A program made the translations under genes and the position numbers. This document shows, piece by piece, positions 1 through 7,702 of a stretch of 64,000 bases of DNA; position 1 is the first letter of the stretch, and each line of letters begins with the position of its first letter. The notes under the pieces are model-generated. The model was not told the DNA's origin and made no database searches. It was given only the letters and a program-made list of their open reading frames with translations. The stretch comes from JAUIIK01 sp041390865. Lineage in GTDB: Bacteria; Chloroflexota; Chloroflexia; Thermomicrobiales; CFX8. The stretch covers positions 186,001-250,000 of the forward strand of contig JAWKPC010000004.1 of assembly GCA_041390865.1 (NCBI GenBank). Reading direction: 5' to 3'.

Positions 1-86
1 TGCGCACGACATTCGATCCCGAAGCCGACCGGCTCCGGATCGACAAAGTCGTCGAGCAGCTCCGGAACCACGAGAAACCATACTGA
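1..86 (+). CDS. C-terminal end of an unknown protein (partial)
   Basis: The window opens inside a reading frame (phase from base 3) that codes for about 27 residues ending in RNHEKPY and a TGA at 84-86. The piece is charged and probably helical (DKVVEQLRNHEKPY). It is too short to assign a family. A hairpin 30 bases downstream fits the end of a transcript. Confidence 0.5.
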   Translation, partial: RTTFDPEADRLRIDKVVEQLRNHEKPY

Positions 87-117
87 ACACCGAACTACCG
101 GTTCGCTTCAGGCTCCC

Positions 118-136
118 CCGCGCCTCATTCGCGCGG
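118..136 (+). terminator. Short GC hairpin after the first gene
   Basis: CCGCGC (118-123) pairs with GCGCGG (131-136) around a 7-base loop. It lies 32 bases after the stop at 86. There is no U-tract, so it is only a candidate terminator. Confidence 0.35.
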
Positions 137-207
137 TGCACGCATCCCCGGGCTTACGAGGTCATGCCGGGCGACCCATCAACCAGACGGCGCGGCGTCC
201 TCCCGGC

Positions 208-455
208 CTACAGATCTTTGACGTAGGCCCGGTACTCCTCTCTCAGGCGCGGATCGTCGCCGAGAAAGGCGTGCTTGGACATGTCGGCCGAGTAGCGGCT
301 GGCCAGCGGCGTTCTTCCCAGAGCCTCCGCCAGGGCACGGATGTGATGCGGCCTGGCTCCACAGCAGACGCCCAGATAATCAACACCGACCGCCTGAGCT
401 TGCCTGCCGAATTCAGCGATCTCGTAGCGAGTACAAAGGAACGGATCGATCCCGG
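208..455 (-). pseudogene. C-terminal remnant of a homocysteine S-methyltransferase
   Basis: The minus strand codes for YLGVCCGARPHHIRALAEAL and a tail ending YRAYVKDL. This matches the C-terminal end of betaine/S-methylmethionine-homocysteine methyltransferases, where the paired cysteines of the GGCCG-type motif bind zinc with an upstream cysteine. Only about 75 residues remain of a normal ~300. The TIM-barrel body and the first zinc cysteine are missing, because the frame runs into the promoter of the divergent gene at 530. It is a truncated, non-functional fragment. The motif makes the family call firm; the exact substrate cannot be told. Confidence 0.7.
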
Positions 456-529
456 TCGAGCGGCGTTGCACGCGGGGCGGCGCTGCACTAGACTGTCGCG
501 GCATTCATCGAAGAGGGAGAGGGGACCGG

Positions 530-2140
530 GTGGCCATTACCGGCGGCCAGGCGATCATCGACACATTGCGGGCAGCCGGGGTGACGACCGTCTTCGGCAT
601 TCCCGGCGTCCACAACCTCTCGATGTACGACGCGCTCTATCGGGCCGACGACATCGAGCACATCGTTTGCCGCCACGAGCAGGGAGCAGGCTTCGCCGCC
701 GACGCCTATGCACGCGTCTCCGGCAAAACCGGCGTGTTCATCACGACGACTGGCCCGGGCGCGACCAACGCCTTCACCGCCCTCGGCGAAGCCTGGACCG
801 ACAGCTCGCCGGTGCTCCACCTGGCATCGCAGCTCGATAGAAACCTGATCGACCGCAACCGGGGCGTCGTCCATGAGCTGGTCGACCAGCAGGGCACGTT
901 CCGCCATATTACCCGGATGGCCGAATCAGTCCGCAACATCCATCAGGTCTCGCCGATGGTGGCCAGAGCCCTGGAGAGCACGCAAACGATGCGGCCCCGG
1001 CCAAGCTACCTGGATTTTCCGGCGGACATGCTGAACGAAGAAGCCGACATCGAGATCGAGCAGGCAGCCGCGCCGGCGCGCATCGAGGCGAACGCCTCCG
1101 ACATCCAGCGAGCTGTCGAGACGCTCGCCCGGGCGGAGCGGCCGGTCATCATCGCCGGCGGCGGCGTTCATCGATCCGGTTCGAATACGGCCCTGCTCGA
1201 GCTCGCCGAAGCCCTGGGAGCGCCGGTATTCGAGACCGCCAACGGGCGCGGGGCGATCCCGTCGAGCCATCCACTATCGGTTGGCGGCTGGTGGCACGGC
1301 GCGCCAGACCTGCACGCGATGCTGGCCGAAGCGGACGCGACGCTCGTCGTCGGCAGCAGGCTCGGGCAGACGGACACCTCCGGCTGGACGGCACCGCTGC
1401 GACATCTGATCCACATCGACGCCGACGGCGACTGGATCGACCTGAACTACCCGGCCGAGATCGGACTGGTCGGCGACGAGGGCGCCGTCCTCGGTCAGCT
1501 GCTCGAAGATCTCGAAGGGGCGTCTCCGGCGAAGGCCGGGATCTGGCAGGAACGCGTCGGCGCAGCCCGACGCCAGGTCGAGGAGCAGATGCGGCTCGAG
1601 TACCCGACCGAGATGGGTGTCCTCGATGCCGTGGCAAACGCGAGCGAGGGGAACGCGATCGTCACGAACGACAGCCTGATCCAGTACTGGACGTCGCGCC
1701 AGCTACCGGTCGAGCGGCCGCGTTCATATCTCTACCCGGCCGTCTACGGCACGCTCGGCAGCGCCCTGCCGTTTGCGATCGGCGCAGCAGTTGCCGCCCC
1801 CGATCGCCCGGTCATTTCGATCAGCGGCGACGGCGCATTCATGTTTACCTGCCAGGAGCTTGCCACCGCCGTCCAGTACGGCGTCAACATCACCTGCATC
1901 ATCTGCAACGACCAGGGGTACAACGCGATGCGCCGCTTCCAGCGCCTGCGCTATGGTGACTACACCTACGCAACCGACCTCGCGACTCCAGACTTCGCCG
2001 CCATGGCCGAGAGTTTCGGGGCCCGCGGCATCAAGCTGGAGTCGACCGGAGAACTGGAATCGGCTCTGCGGGACGCGATCGAGTCAGCGGGTCCGGCGGT
2101 CATCGACATGCCGCTGGCACTGGATATCCCGTGGATGTAG
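530..2140 (+). CDS. Thiamine pyrophosphate-dependent enzyme, acetolactate synthase-like
   Basis: A 536-residue protein with the three-domain layout of the acetolactate synthase/benzoylformate decarboxylase superfamily: N-terminal PYR domain, central domain and C-terminal PP domain. The catalytic glutamate that activates the thiazolium ring is E50 in CRHEQGAGF. The TPP/Mg motif begins GDG at 433-435 and ends with the CND about 28 residues later. The start is GTG at 530, preceded by a GA-rich ribosome site (GAGGGAGAGGGG). No regulatory-subunit gene is adjacent and the gene sits before a 2-hydroxyacid dehydrogenase. A catabolic 2-oxoacid decarboxylase or carboligase is therefore as likely as branched-chain amino acid synthesis. 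Family certain, substrate unknown. Confidence 0.9.
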   Translation: MAITGGQAIIDTLRAAGVTTVFGIPGVHNLSMYDALYRADDIEHIVCRHEQGAGFAADAYARVSGKTGVFITTTGPGATNAFTALGEAWTDSSPVLHLASQLDRNLIDRNRGVVHELVDQQGTFRHITRMAESVRNIHQVSPMVARALESTQTMRPRPSYLDFPADMLNEEADIEIEQAAAPARIEANASDIQRAVETLARAERPVIIAGGGVHRSGSNTALLELAEALGAPVFETANGRGAIPSSHPLSVGGWWHGAPDLHAMLAEADATLVVGSRLGQTDTSGWTAPLRHLIHIDADGDWIDLNYPAEIGLVGDEGAVLGQLLEDLEGASPAKAGIWQERVGAARRQVEEQMRLEYPTEMGVLDAVANASEGNAIVTNDSLIQYWTSRQLPVERPRSYLYPAVYGTLGSALPFAIGAAVAAPDRPVISISGDGAFMFTCQELATAVQYGVNITCIICNDQGYNAMRRFQRLRYGDYTYATDLATPDFAAMAESFGARGIKLESTGELESALRDAIESAGPAVIDMPLALDIPWM

Positions 2141-2176
2141 CACAAAGGAAAGAGCAACAGAGGATCTGGATGAAGA

Positions 2177-2194
2177 GGCGTGATTCGTCACGTC
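2177..2194. promoter_or_regulatory. Imperfect palindrome, copy 1
   Basis: GGCGTGATTCGTCACGTC is an inverted repeat (GGCGTGA/TCACGtC) around a 4-base centre. It lies 106 bases before the dehydrogenase start. A second copy begins 64 bases downstream, about six helical turns, as expected for paired operator sites. It may instead belong to a dispersed palindromic repeat. Confidence 0.45.
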
Positions 2195-2240
2195 ACGGTA
2201 TCGGATAGGACATCCCGGCAGCGGGATAGCGTACAAGATG

Positions 2241-2258
2241 GGCGTGATGCGTCACGCC
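2241..2258. promoter_or_regulatory. Perfect palindrome, copy 2
   Basis: GGCGTGATGCGTCACGCC has perfect 7-bp arms around TGCG. It lies 25 bases before the dehydrogenase ATG and 8 bases before its Shine-Dalgarno. Binding here would block transcription or early elongation. A related core (CGTGATTCATCACG) recurs at 14225. Confidence 0.5.
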
Positions 2259-2282
2259 TCTATGTGGAGAGGTGAATCACAG

Positions 2283-3311
2283 ATGGCCGAGAAATTCGTC
2301 GTCGTTCGACCGTTCTTCCAGTACACCGAGGGTGAAGACACCACGGCAATCGAGCAGCAGGAGCTCGATGCCGCGAATGCCGAGTTGCGCGTGCTGCCAT
2401 TCGGCACGACAGAAGAACGAAAAGCGGCGCTCGAGGAGGCCGACGGATTCCTGACCTCCAATCTCGTCACGGCCGAGATGATCCCCTGGATGCCGAAGGT
2501 CCGCGCAATCGTCACCACGAGCCACGGCTACAACGGCATCGACCTCGACGCCTGCACCGAAGCAGGCATCCCGGTCAGCAACTCCCGCTACAACGAGCGC
2601 GAGGTCGCGACGCACGCCATCGGCCTGATGCTCGCCGTGACCCGCAAGATCGCGACGTTGCACAACCAGATGGCCGGCGGCGAGTGGGGCCGCGGCTGGC
2701 AGGGCTCGATGCCGCCGCTCTATGGCGAAACGATGGGCATTCTCGGTCTCGGTAAGATCGGGCGCCAGACGGCGAAGCGAGCCGCGGCTTTCGATCTGCA
2801 CGTCATCGCCCACGACCCCTACGTCGATCCGTCGATTGCCGATCTGCTGAACGTCGAGCTGGTCGATTTCGACGAGCTGTTCGAGCGCAGCGACTACCTC
2901 TCGGTCCACGTCCCGCAGAACGAGGAGACGACCGGCATCGTCAACGAACGGGCGCTCTCGCTGATGAAGCGCAACGCCGTCCTGATCAACACCTGCCGCG
3001 GACCGGTCGTCGATGAGGAGTCGCTCTACAACGTCTTGTCGTCCGGCCGGATCCGGGGGGCCGGGCTCGATGTCTTCGAGGTCGAGCCGACGCCGAGCGA
3101 CAACCCGATTCTGAAGCTCGACAATGTCGTCCTGACGCCCCATATCGCCGGCTTCTCGAACCAGTCGGTCCTGACGGCTCGCCGTGGCGCGTCGCACAAG
3201 ATGGCCCAGATGCTGAACGGGTATTACCCGAACCCGCTCCTCAACCCGGACGTTCGCACGCACACGCGCGTCCCGTACAAAGACTTCCACGGCAACGCCT
3301 ATCGGGGGTAG
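2283..3311 (+). CDS. NAD-dependent D-2-hydroxyacid dehydrogenase
   Basis: A 342-residue protein of the D-isomer-specific 2-hydroxyacid dehydrogenase family (phosphoglycerate dehydrogenase-like). The nucleotide-binding loop GLGKIG starts at residue 155. The catalytic set is R239 (NTCRGP), E268 (EVEP) and H287 (TPHIAG). The reaction would be reversible reduction of a 2-oxoacid with NADH in the cytoplasm. I chose ATG 2283 because GGAGAGGTG ends 8 bases before it; a frame-compatible ATG at 2238 has no ribosome site and overlaps the palindrome at 2241. Two palindromes upstream suggest a dedicated regulator. With the TPP enzyme before it, a joint role in 2-oxoacid metabolism is plausible but inferred. 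Confidence 0.9.
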   Translation: MAEKFVVVRPFFQYTEGEDTTAIEQQELDAANAELRVLPFGTTEERKAALEEADGFLTSNLVTAEMIPWMPKVRAIVTTSHGYNGIDLDACTEAGIPVSNSRYNEREVATHAIGLMLAVTRKIATLHNQMAGGEWGRGWQGSMPPLYGETMGILGLGKIGRQTAKRAAAFDLHVIAHDPYVDPSIADLLNVELVDFDELFERSDYLSVHVPQNEETTGIVNERALSLMKRNAVLINTCRGPVVDEESLYNVLSSGRIRGAGLDVFEVEPTPSDNPILKLDNVVLTPHIAGFSNQSVLTARRGASHKMAQMLNGYYPNPLLNPDVRTHTRVPYKDFHGNAYRG

Positions 3312-3338
3312 TCCGTCGAGCGTTCCGGGCCAGCGCAT

Positions 3339-3366
3339 GGGTGGGAGCATCTCATTGCTCCCACCC
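3339..3366 (+). terminator. Terminator hairpin after the dehydrogenase
   Basis: GGGTGGGAGCA (3339-3349) pairs perfectly with TGCTCCCACCC (3356-3366) around TCTCAT. It lies 27 bases after the stop at 3311. A TTTT run follows within 10 bases. Confidence 0.75.
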
Positions 3367-3586
3367 CTGCGCGTTTTGTATGCCCAGCATGTCCGACGTC
3401 AATACGGCGTAGGTAGCCCGGCGGTCAGGCAAGGAATCGCCTCCCTCGCCGCTGATCTGTGTCCTGTCGGCGTACCGTTCCCTGTACAAAGATCTATGAG
3501 CGGCCGGTCGGGGCCGGGCTACACTCGAAAGACTTGATGAACCTTCCCAGACCCCGCACCCGGGCCTCGTCAGGAAAGGGAGATCC

Positions 3587-5234
3587 ATTCGCCGCGCACC
3601 GTGGTACAAGAACTCGGTCATCTATGCGCTCGATGTCGAGGTCTTCATGGATGCCAACGGCGACGGCTTCGGCGACTTTGTGGGGTTGACCGACCGTCTG
3701 GACTATCTGGCGTCCCTCGGAGTGACCTGCCTCTGGCTCCTCCCCTTCTATCCATCGCCCGACCGAGACAACGGCTACGACATCTCGGACTACTACAACG
3801 TCAACCCGCGCAGCGGCACCCTCGGCGATATCGCCTTCTTCTTCCGCGAAGCGGAGTCGCGAGGCATCAGAGTCATTCTCGATCTCGTGATCCAGCACAC
3901 CTCCGAGGAGCATCCGTGGTTCCGGAGCGCCAGGAACGGCTCCGGACTCTCCCTACCGGGACTACTACATCTGGCGAGACGAACCACCAGCCAGGGAACA
4001 GCGCAGCCAGATCGTCCACACCGACAGCGAGAAGGATCGATCGCCCTGGACCTACGATGAGACGTCCGGCGCCTACTATCTCCACCACTTCTACGACTTC
4101 GAACCGGATCTCAATGTGCAGAATCCGGCCGTGCAGCGTGAGATCGAGAAGATCATCAGTTTCTGGCTCCAGCTTGGAGCATCCGGTTTCCGGATCGACG
4201 CCGCCCCGTACATCGGGAGTCAGGATGCCTCTCACCGGGATCGCGACGAGACTCACAAAATCCTGCGGGAAATGCGTGATGTGACCAGCGCCCTGCGCGG
4301 CGACTCCGTCCTGATCGGCGAGGTTGACGCTGAGCCCGACCGGCTTGACCGATACTTCGGCGACGGGCATGAACTCCAGATGCTCTTCAACTTCGTCTCG
4401 AATAACTACCTGTTCCTTGCGCTGGCGGAGCGAAGCGCCGAACCGCTCAGGCGGGCCTTCGAACAGCTGCCCTCCGTGCCCTGGAGCTGCCAGTGGGTGC
4501 ACTGGGTACGCAACTACGACGAACTGGATCTGGAGCGGCTGTCCGGGAAGAGCGCAAGAAGGTTCTCGAACAGTTCGCTCCCGACCCCGACATGCGTATC
4601 TATGGACGGGGATTCGACGACGGCTTCCTCCGATGGTCTCAGGAGATAGGCGGCGTATGGAGCTGGCGTACAGCCTGATGTTCTCGCTCCCGGAACACCG
4701 TGCATCTTCATGGGTGAAGAGATCGGCATGGGCGAGGATCTGGAGTTGCCGGGCCGGACAACGGTTCGCACGCCAATGCAGTGGTCCAACGAGCGGAATG
4801 GCGGGTTCTCAACCGCGCCGGAAGAAGCGCTTGCCGCTCCCGTCATCAACGAGGGCCCGTTTGCATACGACAAGATCAACGTCGCCCGGCAGCGCCAGGA
4901 TCCCGCATCATTTCTCAACTGGTTCGAGCGTTTGATCTGGATCAGACGGGAGACGCCAGAGATCGGAGCGGGCGAGCATCGCTTCCTCGACACCGACTGC
5001 AACAACGACATCCTGGCCCAGAACTACCGTTGGACGGATAGTGGCGTCATCGTCCTTCACAATCTTTCTCCGGAACATCGCTCCGTCACCGTGCAACTGG
5101 ACGAACCGCTGAACGAGAATGCTCAGGACATTCTGAGCGATAGCGACTATCCGGAACCCGATCCTGACCGGAATCGATTTGAACTCCGGCCGTTCGGCTA
5201 CCGCTGGATACGCCAGGCTGGAGCGCTCCGATAG
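3587..5234 (+). pseudogene. GH13 alpha-glucan enzyme, trehalose synthase (TreS)-like, frameshifted
   Basis: The pieces in several frames assemble into one GH13 protein of about 550 residues. It opens WYKNSVIYALDVEVFMD and continues with WLLPFYPSP, DLVIQHTSEEHPW, GFRIDAAPYI (nucleophile Asp), LIGEVDAEP (acid/base Glu) and RTPMQW, ending in a beta domain closing at 5234. The WYK...DV.VFMD opening and PFYPSP resemble trehalose synthase and related maltose-converting enzymes. At least four single-base indels break it: one near 3955 and several between 4530 and 4700. The likely start is an ATT at 3587 after AGGAAAGGGAG, which may be a damaged ATG. Because the residues around each break are conserved, sequencing indels are as likely as real decay. 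Confidence 0.75.
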
Positions 5235-5298
5235 CGCATCCAGGCGTCCGCTGGACAACAGGCAATTGACACGAGAGCGCCCCTGAGAGGAACAGCAC

Positions 5299-5679
5299 AT
5301 GACCACGCCGTTTGGCCGGCATCGCTGGGCTATCGCTGAAGGCTACATCCCGGAAACCAGCACCGGTCCACCGGGGACGATGACAAGCCATGAGACGGCC
5401 TGCATCCTGAATGCTTCCGACCAGGACGCGCAGGTTGCAATCACCGTCTACTTCGCGGACCGCGATCCGGCCGGTCCCTTCCGGTTAACGGTCCCGGCCC
5501 GGCGCACCCGGCATGTACGCTTCAACGACCTGGAAGATCCCGAGCCGATTCCGAGAGGGACCGACTACGCCAGCATCATCGAGTCCGACGTCCCGGTCGT
5601 CGTCCAGCACACGCGGCTGGATTCGCGACAGTCCGAGAACGCGCTCCTGACAACGATCGCCTTCCCGGACACGACCTGA
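5299..5679 (+). CDS. ASRT-family protein (sensory rhodopsin transducer-like)
   Basis: A 126-residue protein matching the family named after the Anabaena sensory rhodopsin transducer, a soluble beta-sandwich that forms tetramers. Family hallmarks run the whole length: HRWAIAEGYIP near the start, SHETACILNASDQDA, VPARRTRHVRFNDL, DYASIIESDVPVVVQHTRLD and RQSENALLTTIAF. There is no signal peptide or membrane segment. No rhodopsin gene is present, and the gene lies between two GH13 enzymes. Such context fits proposals that many members bind carbohydrates or other small ligands; that is inference. The start ATG follows GAGAGGAACAGCAC. Confidence 0.85.
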   Translation: MTTPFGRHRWAIAEGYIPETSTGPPGTMTSHETACILNASDQDAQVAITVYFADRDPAGPFRLTVPARRTRHVRFNDLEDPEPIPRGTDYASIIESDVPVVVQHTRLDSRQSENALLTTIAFPDTT

Positions 5680-5778
5680 CAGCCAATCCGCAGCGGCTAG
5701 AACCGGATCTGGCCTGATAAAGAGATCGCCGGCGCTCGGGATCTCGCCCGGCGTCAAATCCGACTGGAGGGTACGCAG

Positions 5779-7476
5779 TTGCAGCATCGCTGGTGGAAAG
5801 AAAGCGTCATCTACCAGATCTATCCCCGCAGTTTCATGGATAGCAACGGCGACGGGATCGGCGACCTGCCGGGCATCATCTCGAAGCTGGACTACCTCCA
5901 GGAGCTCGGGATCGACATCGTCTGGCTATCGCCGGTCTACAAGTCCCCCAACGACGACATGGGCTACGACATCAGCGACTACCGGGAGATCATGGACGAA
6001 TTCGGGACGCTCGCCGACTGGGAGGAACTGGTCGACGGTCTCCACAAGCGCGGCATCAAGCTGGTGATGGATCTCGTCGTCAACCACACGTCCGACGAGC
6101 ATCCGTGGTTCGAGCAGTCGCGGCTGTCCAGGAGCAATCCCTACCGCGATTACTACATCTGGAGACCGGGCGAAGACGGCCGCGCGCCGAATAACTGGCG
6201 AGCCATGTTCGGCGGATCGGTCTGGCAGTACGACGAGCTCACCGGCGAGTACTACCTTCACCTCTTCTCCAAGAAACAGCCGGACCTCAACTGGGAGAAC
6301 CCGAGCGTCAGGGAAGACGTCTACGACATGATGCGCTGGTGGCTCGACAAGGGTGTCGATGGATTCCGGATGGACGTCATCACGATGATCTCGAAGGTGC
6401 CGGGCTTGCCGAACGCACCGGTCACCCGGGAAGGTCCATACCAGCCGGGCGAGCGGTTCTTCATCCACGGCCCGCGTCTGCTCGAGTTCCTCCAGGAAAT
6501 GCGCGAGCAGGTGCTGGATAACTACACGACGCTGACCGTCGGCGAAGCGGTCGCGGCGACGCCGTCCCAGGCCGTCGAGCTCACCAATCCCGAAACCGGT
6601 CCGCTCGACATGATCTTCCACTTCGAGCACATGGTGCTCGATCATGATCCTCGCGGACCTGCAGGCTGGGGCTGGCGGCCCTGGGAGCTCGAAGAACTGA
6701 AAGAGGTGACGACCCGATGGCAGGAGGATCTGGAAGGACGCGGCTGGAATAGCCAGTACTTCTCCAACCACGACCAGCCGCGCCAGGTTTCGCGCTTCGG
6801 TGACGACGGCCGGTATCGGGTCGAATCGGCCAAGATGCTCGCGACCTTCCTCCACCTGCTGCACGGCACGCCCTACATCTACCAGGGCGAGGAAATCGGA
6901 ATGACGAACGTCGCCTTTCCATCCATCGAGGACTACCGGGATATCTCGACCCGCAACCACTACCGCGAACTGATCGAGATCGCCGGTCTCGACCGGGAGT
7001 CAGCTCTCGATCTGGTTCACAAGCGCAGCCGGGACAATGCTCGAACGCCGATGCAATGGGATGACGGCAAGCATGCCGGTTTTTCAGACGGCACGCCCTG
7101 GATCCAGGTCAACCCCAACTACCGGGATATCAACGTCGAGCAGGCCCTGGCGGATCCGGATTCGATCTTCTACTACTACCGGGAGTTGATCCGGCTGAGA
7201 AAGAACAATCCGGTTGTCGTCGACGGCCGCTACGACATCCTTCTGGCCGATCACCCCGAGATCTTCGCCTTCACCCGGACGCTGGAGAACGATCGCCTCG
7301 TGGTCATCCTGAACTTCAGCGGCTCGTCATCGGTGTTTTCCCTCCCCGGGAATCTGCCGGCTTCCGACCCCGAGCTGCTGATCGCGAACTATCCGGTCGA
7401 GGCAGGCGGAGACATCCGGCAGATCGAGCTACGTCCCTATGAGGCCCGCGTCTACCAGCTGACCCGAACCGCGTGA
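5779..7476 (+). CDS. GH13 alpha-glucosidase / oligo-1,6-glucosidase
   Basis: A complete 565-residue cytoplasmic GH13 enzyme with all four conserved regions: DLVVNHTSDEHPWF, GFRMDVI with nucleophile D199, VGEA with acid/base E256, and SNHDQPR with transition-state stabiliser D332. QIYPRSF and the size are typical of the oligo-1,6-glucosidase/alpha-glucosidase group, which cleaves terminal glucose from isomalto- or malto-oligosaccharides. I take TTG 5779 as start because GGAGGG ends 7 bases before it. It lies 100 bases after the ASRT-like gene and 540 bases after the broken TreS-like gene, so the three likely form a glucan-use cluster. Exact linkage specificity cannot be read. Confidence 0.92.
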   Translation: MQHRWWKESVIYQIYPRSFMDSNGDGIGDLPGIISKLDYLQELGIDIVWLSPVYKSPNDDMGYDISDYREIMDEFGTLADWEELVDGLHKRGIKLVMDLVVNHTSDEHPWFEQSRLSRSNPYRDYYIWRPGEDGRAPNNWRAMFGGSVWQYDELTGEYYLHLFSKKQPDLNWENPSVREDVYDMMRWWLDKGVDGFRMDVITMISKVPGLPNAPVTREGPYQPGERFFIHGPRLLEFLQEMREQVLDNYTTLTVGEAVAATPSQAVELTNPETGPLDMIFHFEHMVLDHDPRGPAGWGWRPWELEELKEVTTRWQEDLEGRGWNSQYFSNHDQPRQVSRFGDDGRYRVESAKMLATFLHLLHGTPYIYQGEEIGMTNVAFPSIEDYRDISTRNHYRELIEIAGLDRESALDLVHKRSRDNARTPMQWDDGKHAGFSDGTPWIQVNPNYRDINVEQALADPDSIFYYYRELIRLRKNNPVVVDGRYDILLADHPEIFAFTRTLENDRLVVILNFSGSSSVFSLPGNLPASDPELLIANYPVEAGGDIRQIELRPYEARVYQLTRTA

Positions 7477-7558
7477 CCCCCTGATGCTCGCGCTCCGGTG
7501 ATTTACCCTGATACATCAGCTTAACGAGGCTGTAATACCCCGATTCCGCTTGTTGTGA

Positions 7559-7576
7559 CGTCTGTAACGGCAGACG
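7559..7576. promoter_or_regulatory. Inverted repeat in the leader before the PAP2 fusion
   Basis: CGTCTG and CAGACG flank TAACGG, with TTGTGA just upstream (7553-7558) as a possible -35. The spacing to the next A/T-rich hexamer (TATCTT, 7580) is too long for a standard promoter, so this is only a candidate protein site. Confidence 0.25.
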
Positions 7577-7702
7577 CCGTATCTTGAAGTGGGACAGCAT
7601 GGCTGTCCGCTCTCGTTCAGTGCGGGGCGGGAGGGAGAAGGAACCGTCAAGGCCCGACTGGGGGAACTGAGAGACTTCAACTCGGCTTCGGGGGATCGAA
7701 CA

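Noticed and set aside
2277..3350. A 357-codon open frame on the minus strand opposite the hydroxyacid dehydrogenase
   Set aside because: It mirrors the coding strand of a clear enzyme and has no family-like motif; GC-rich codon bias leaves such antisense frames open.
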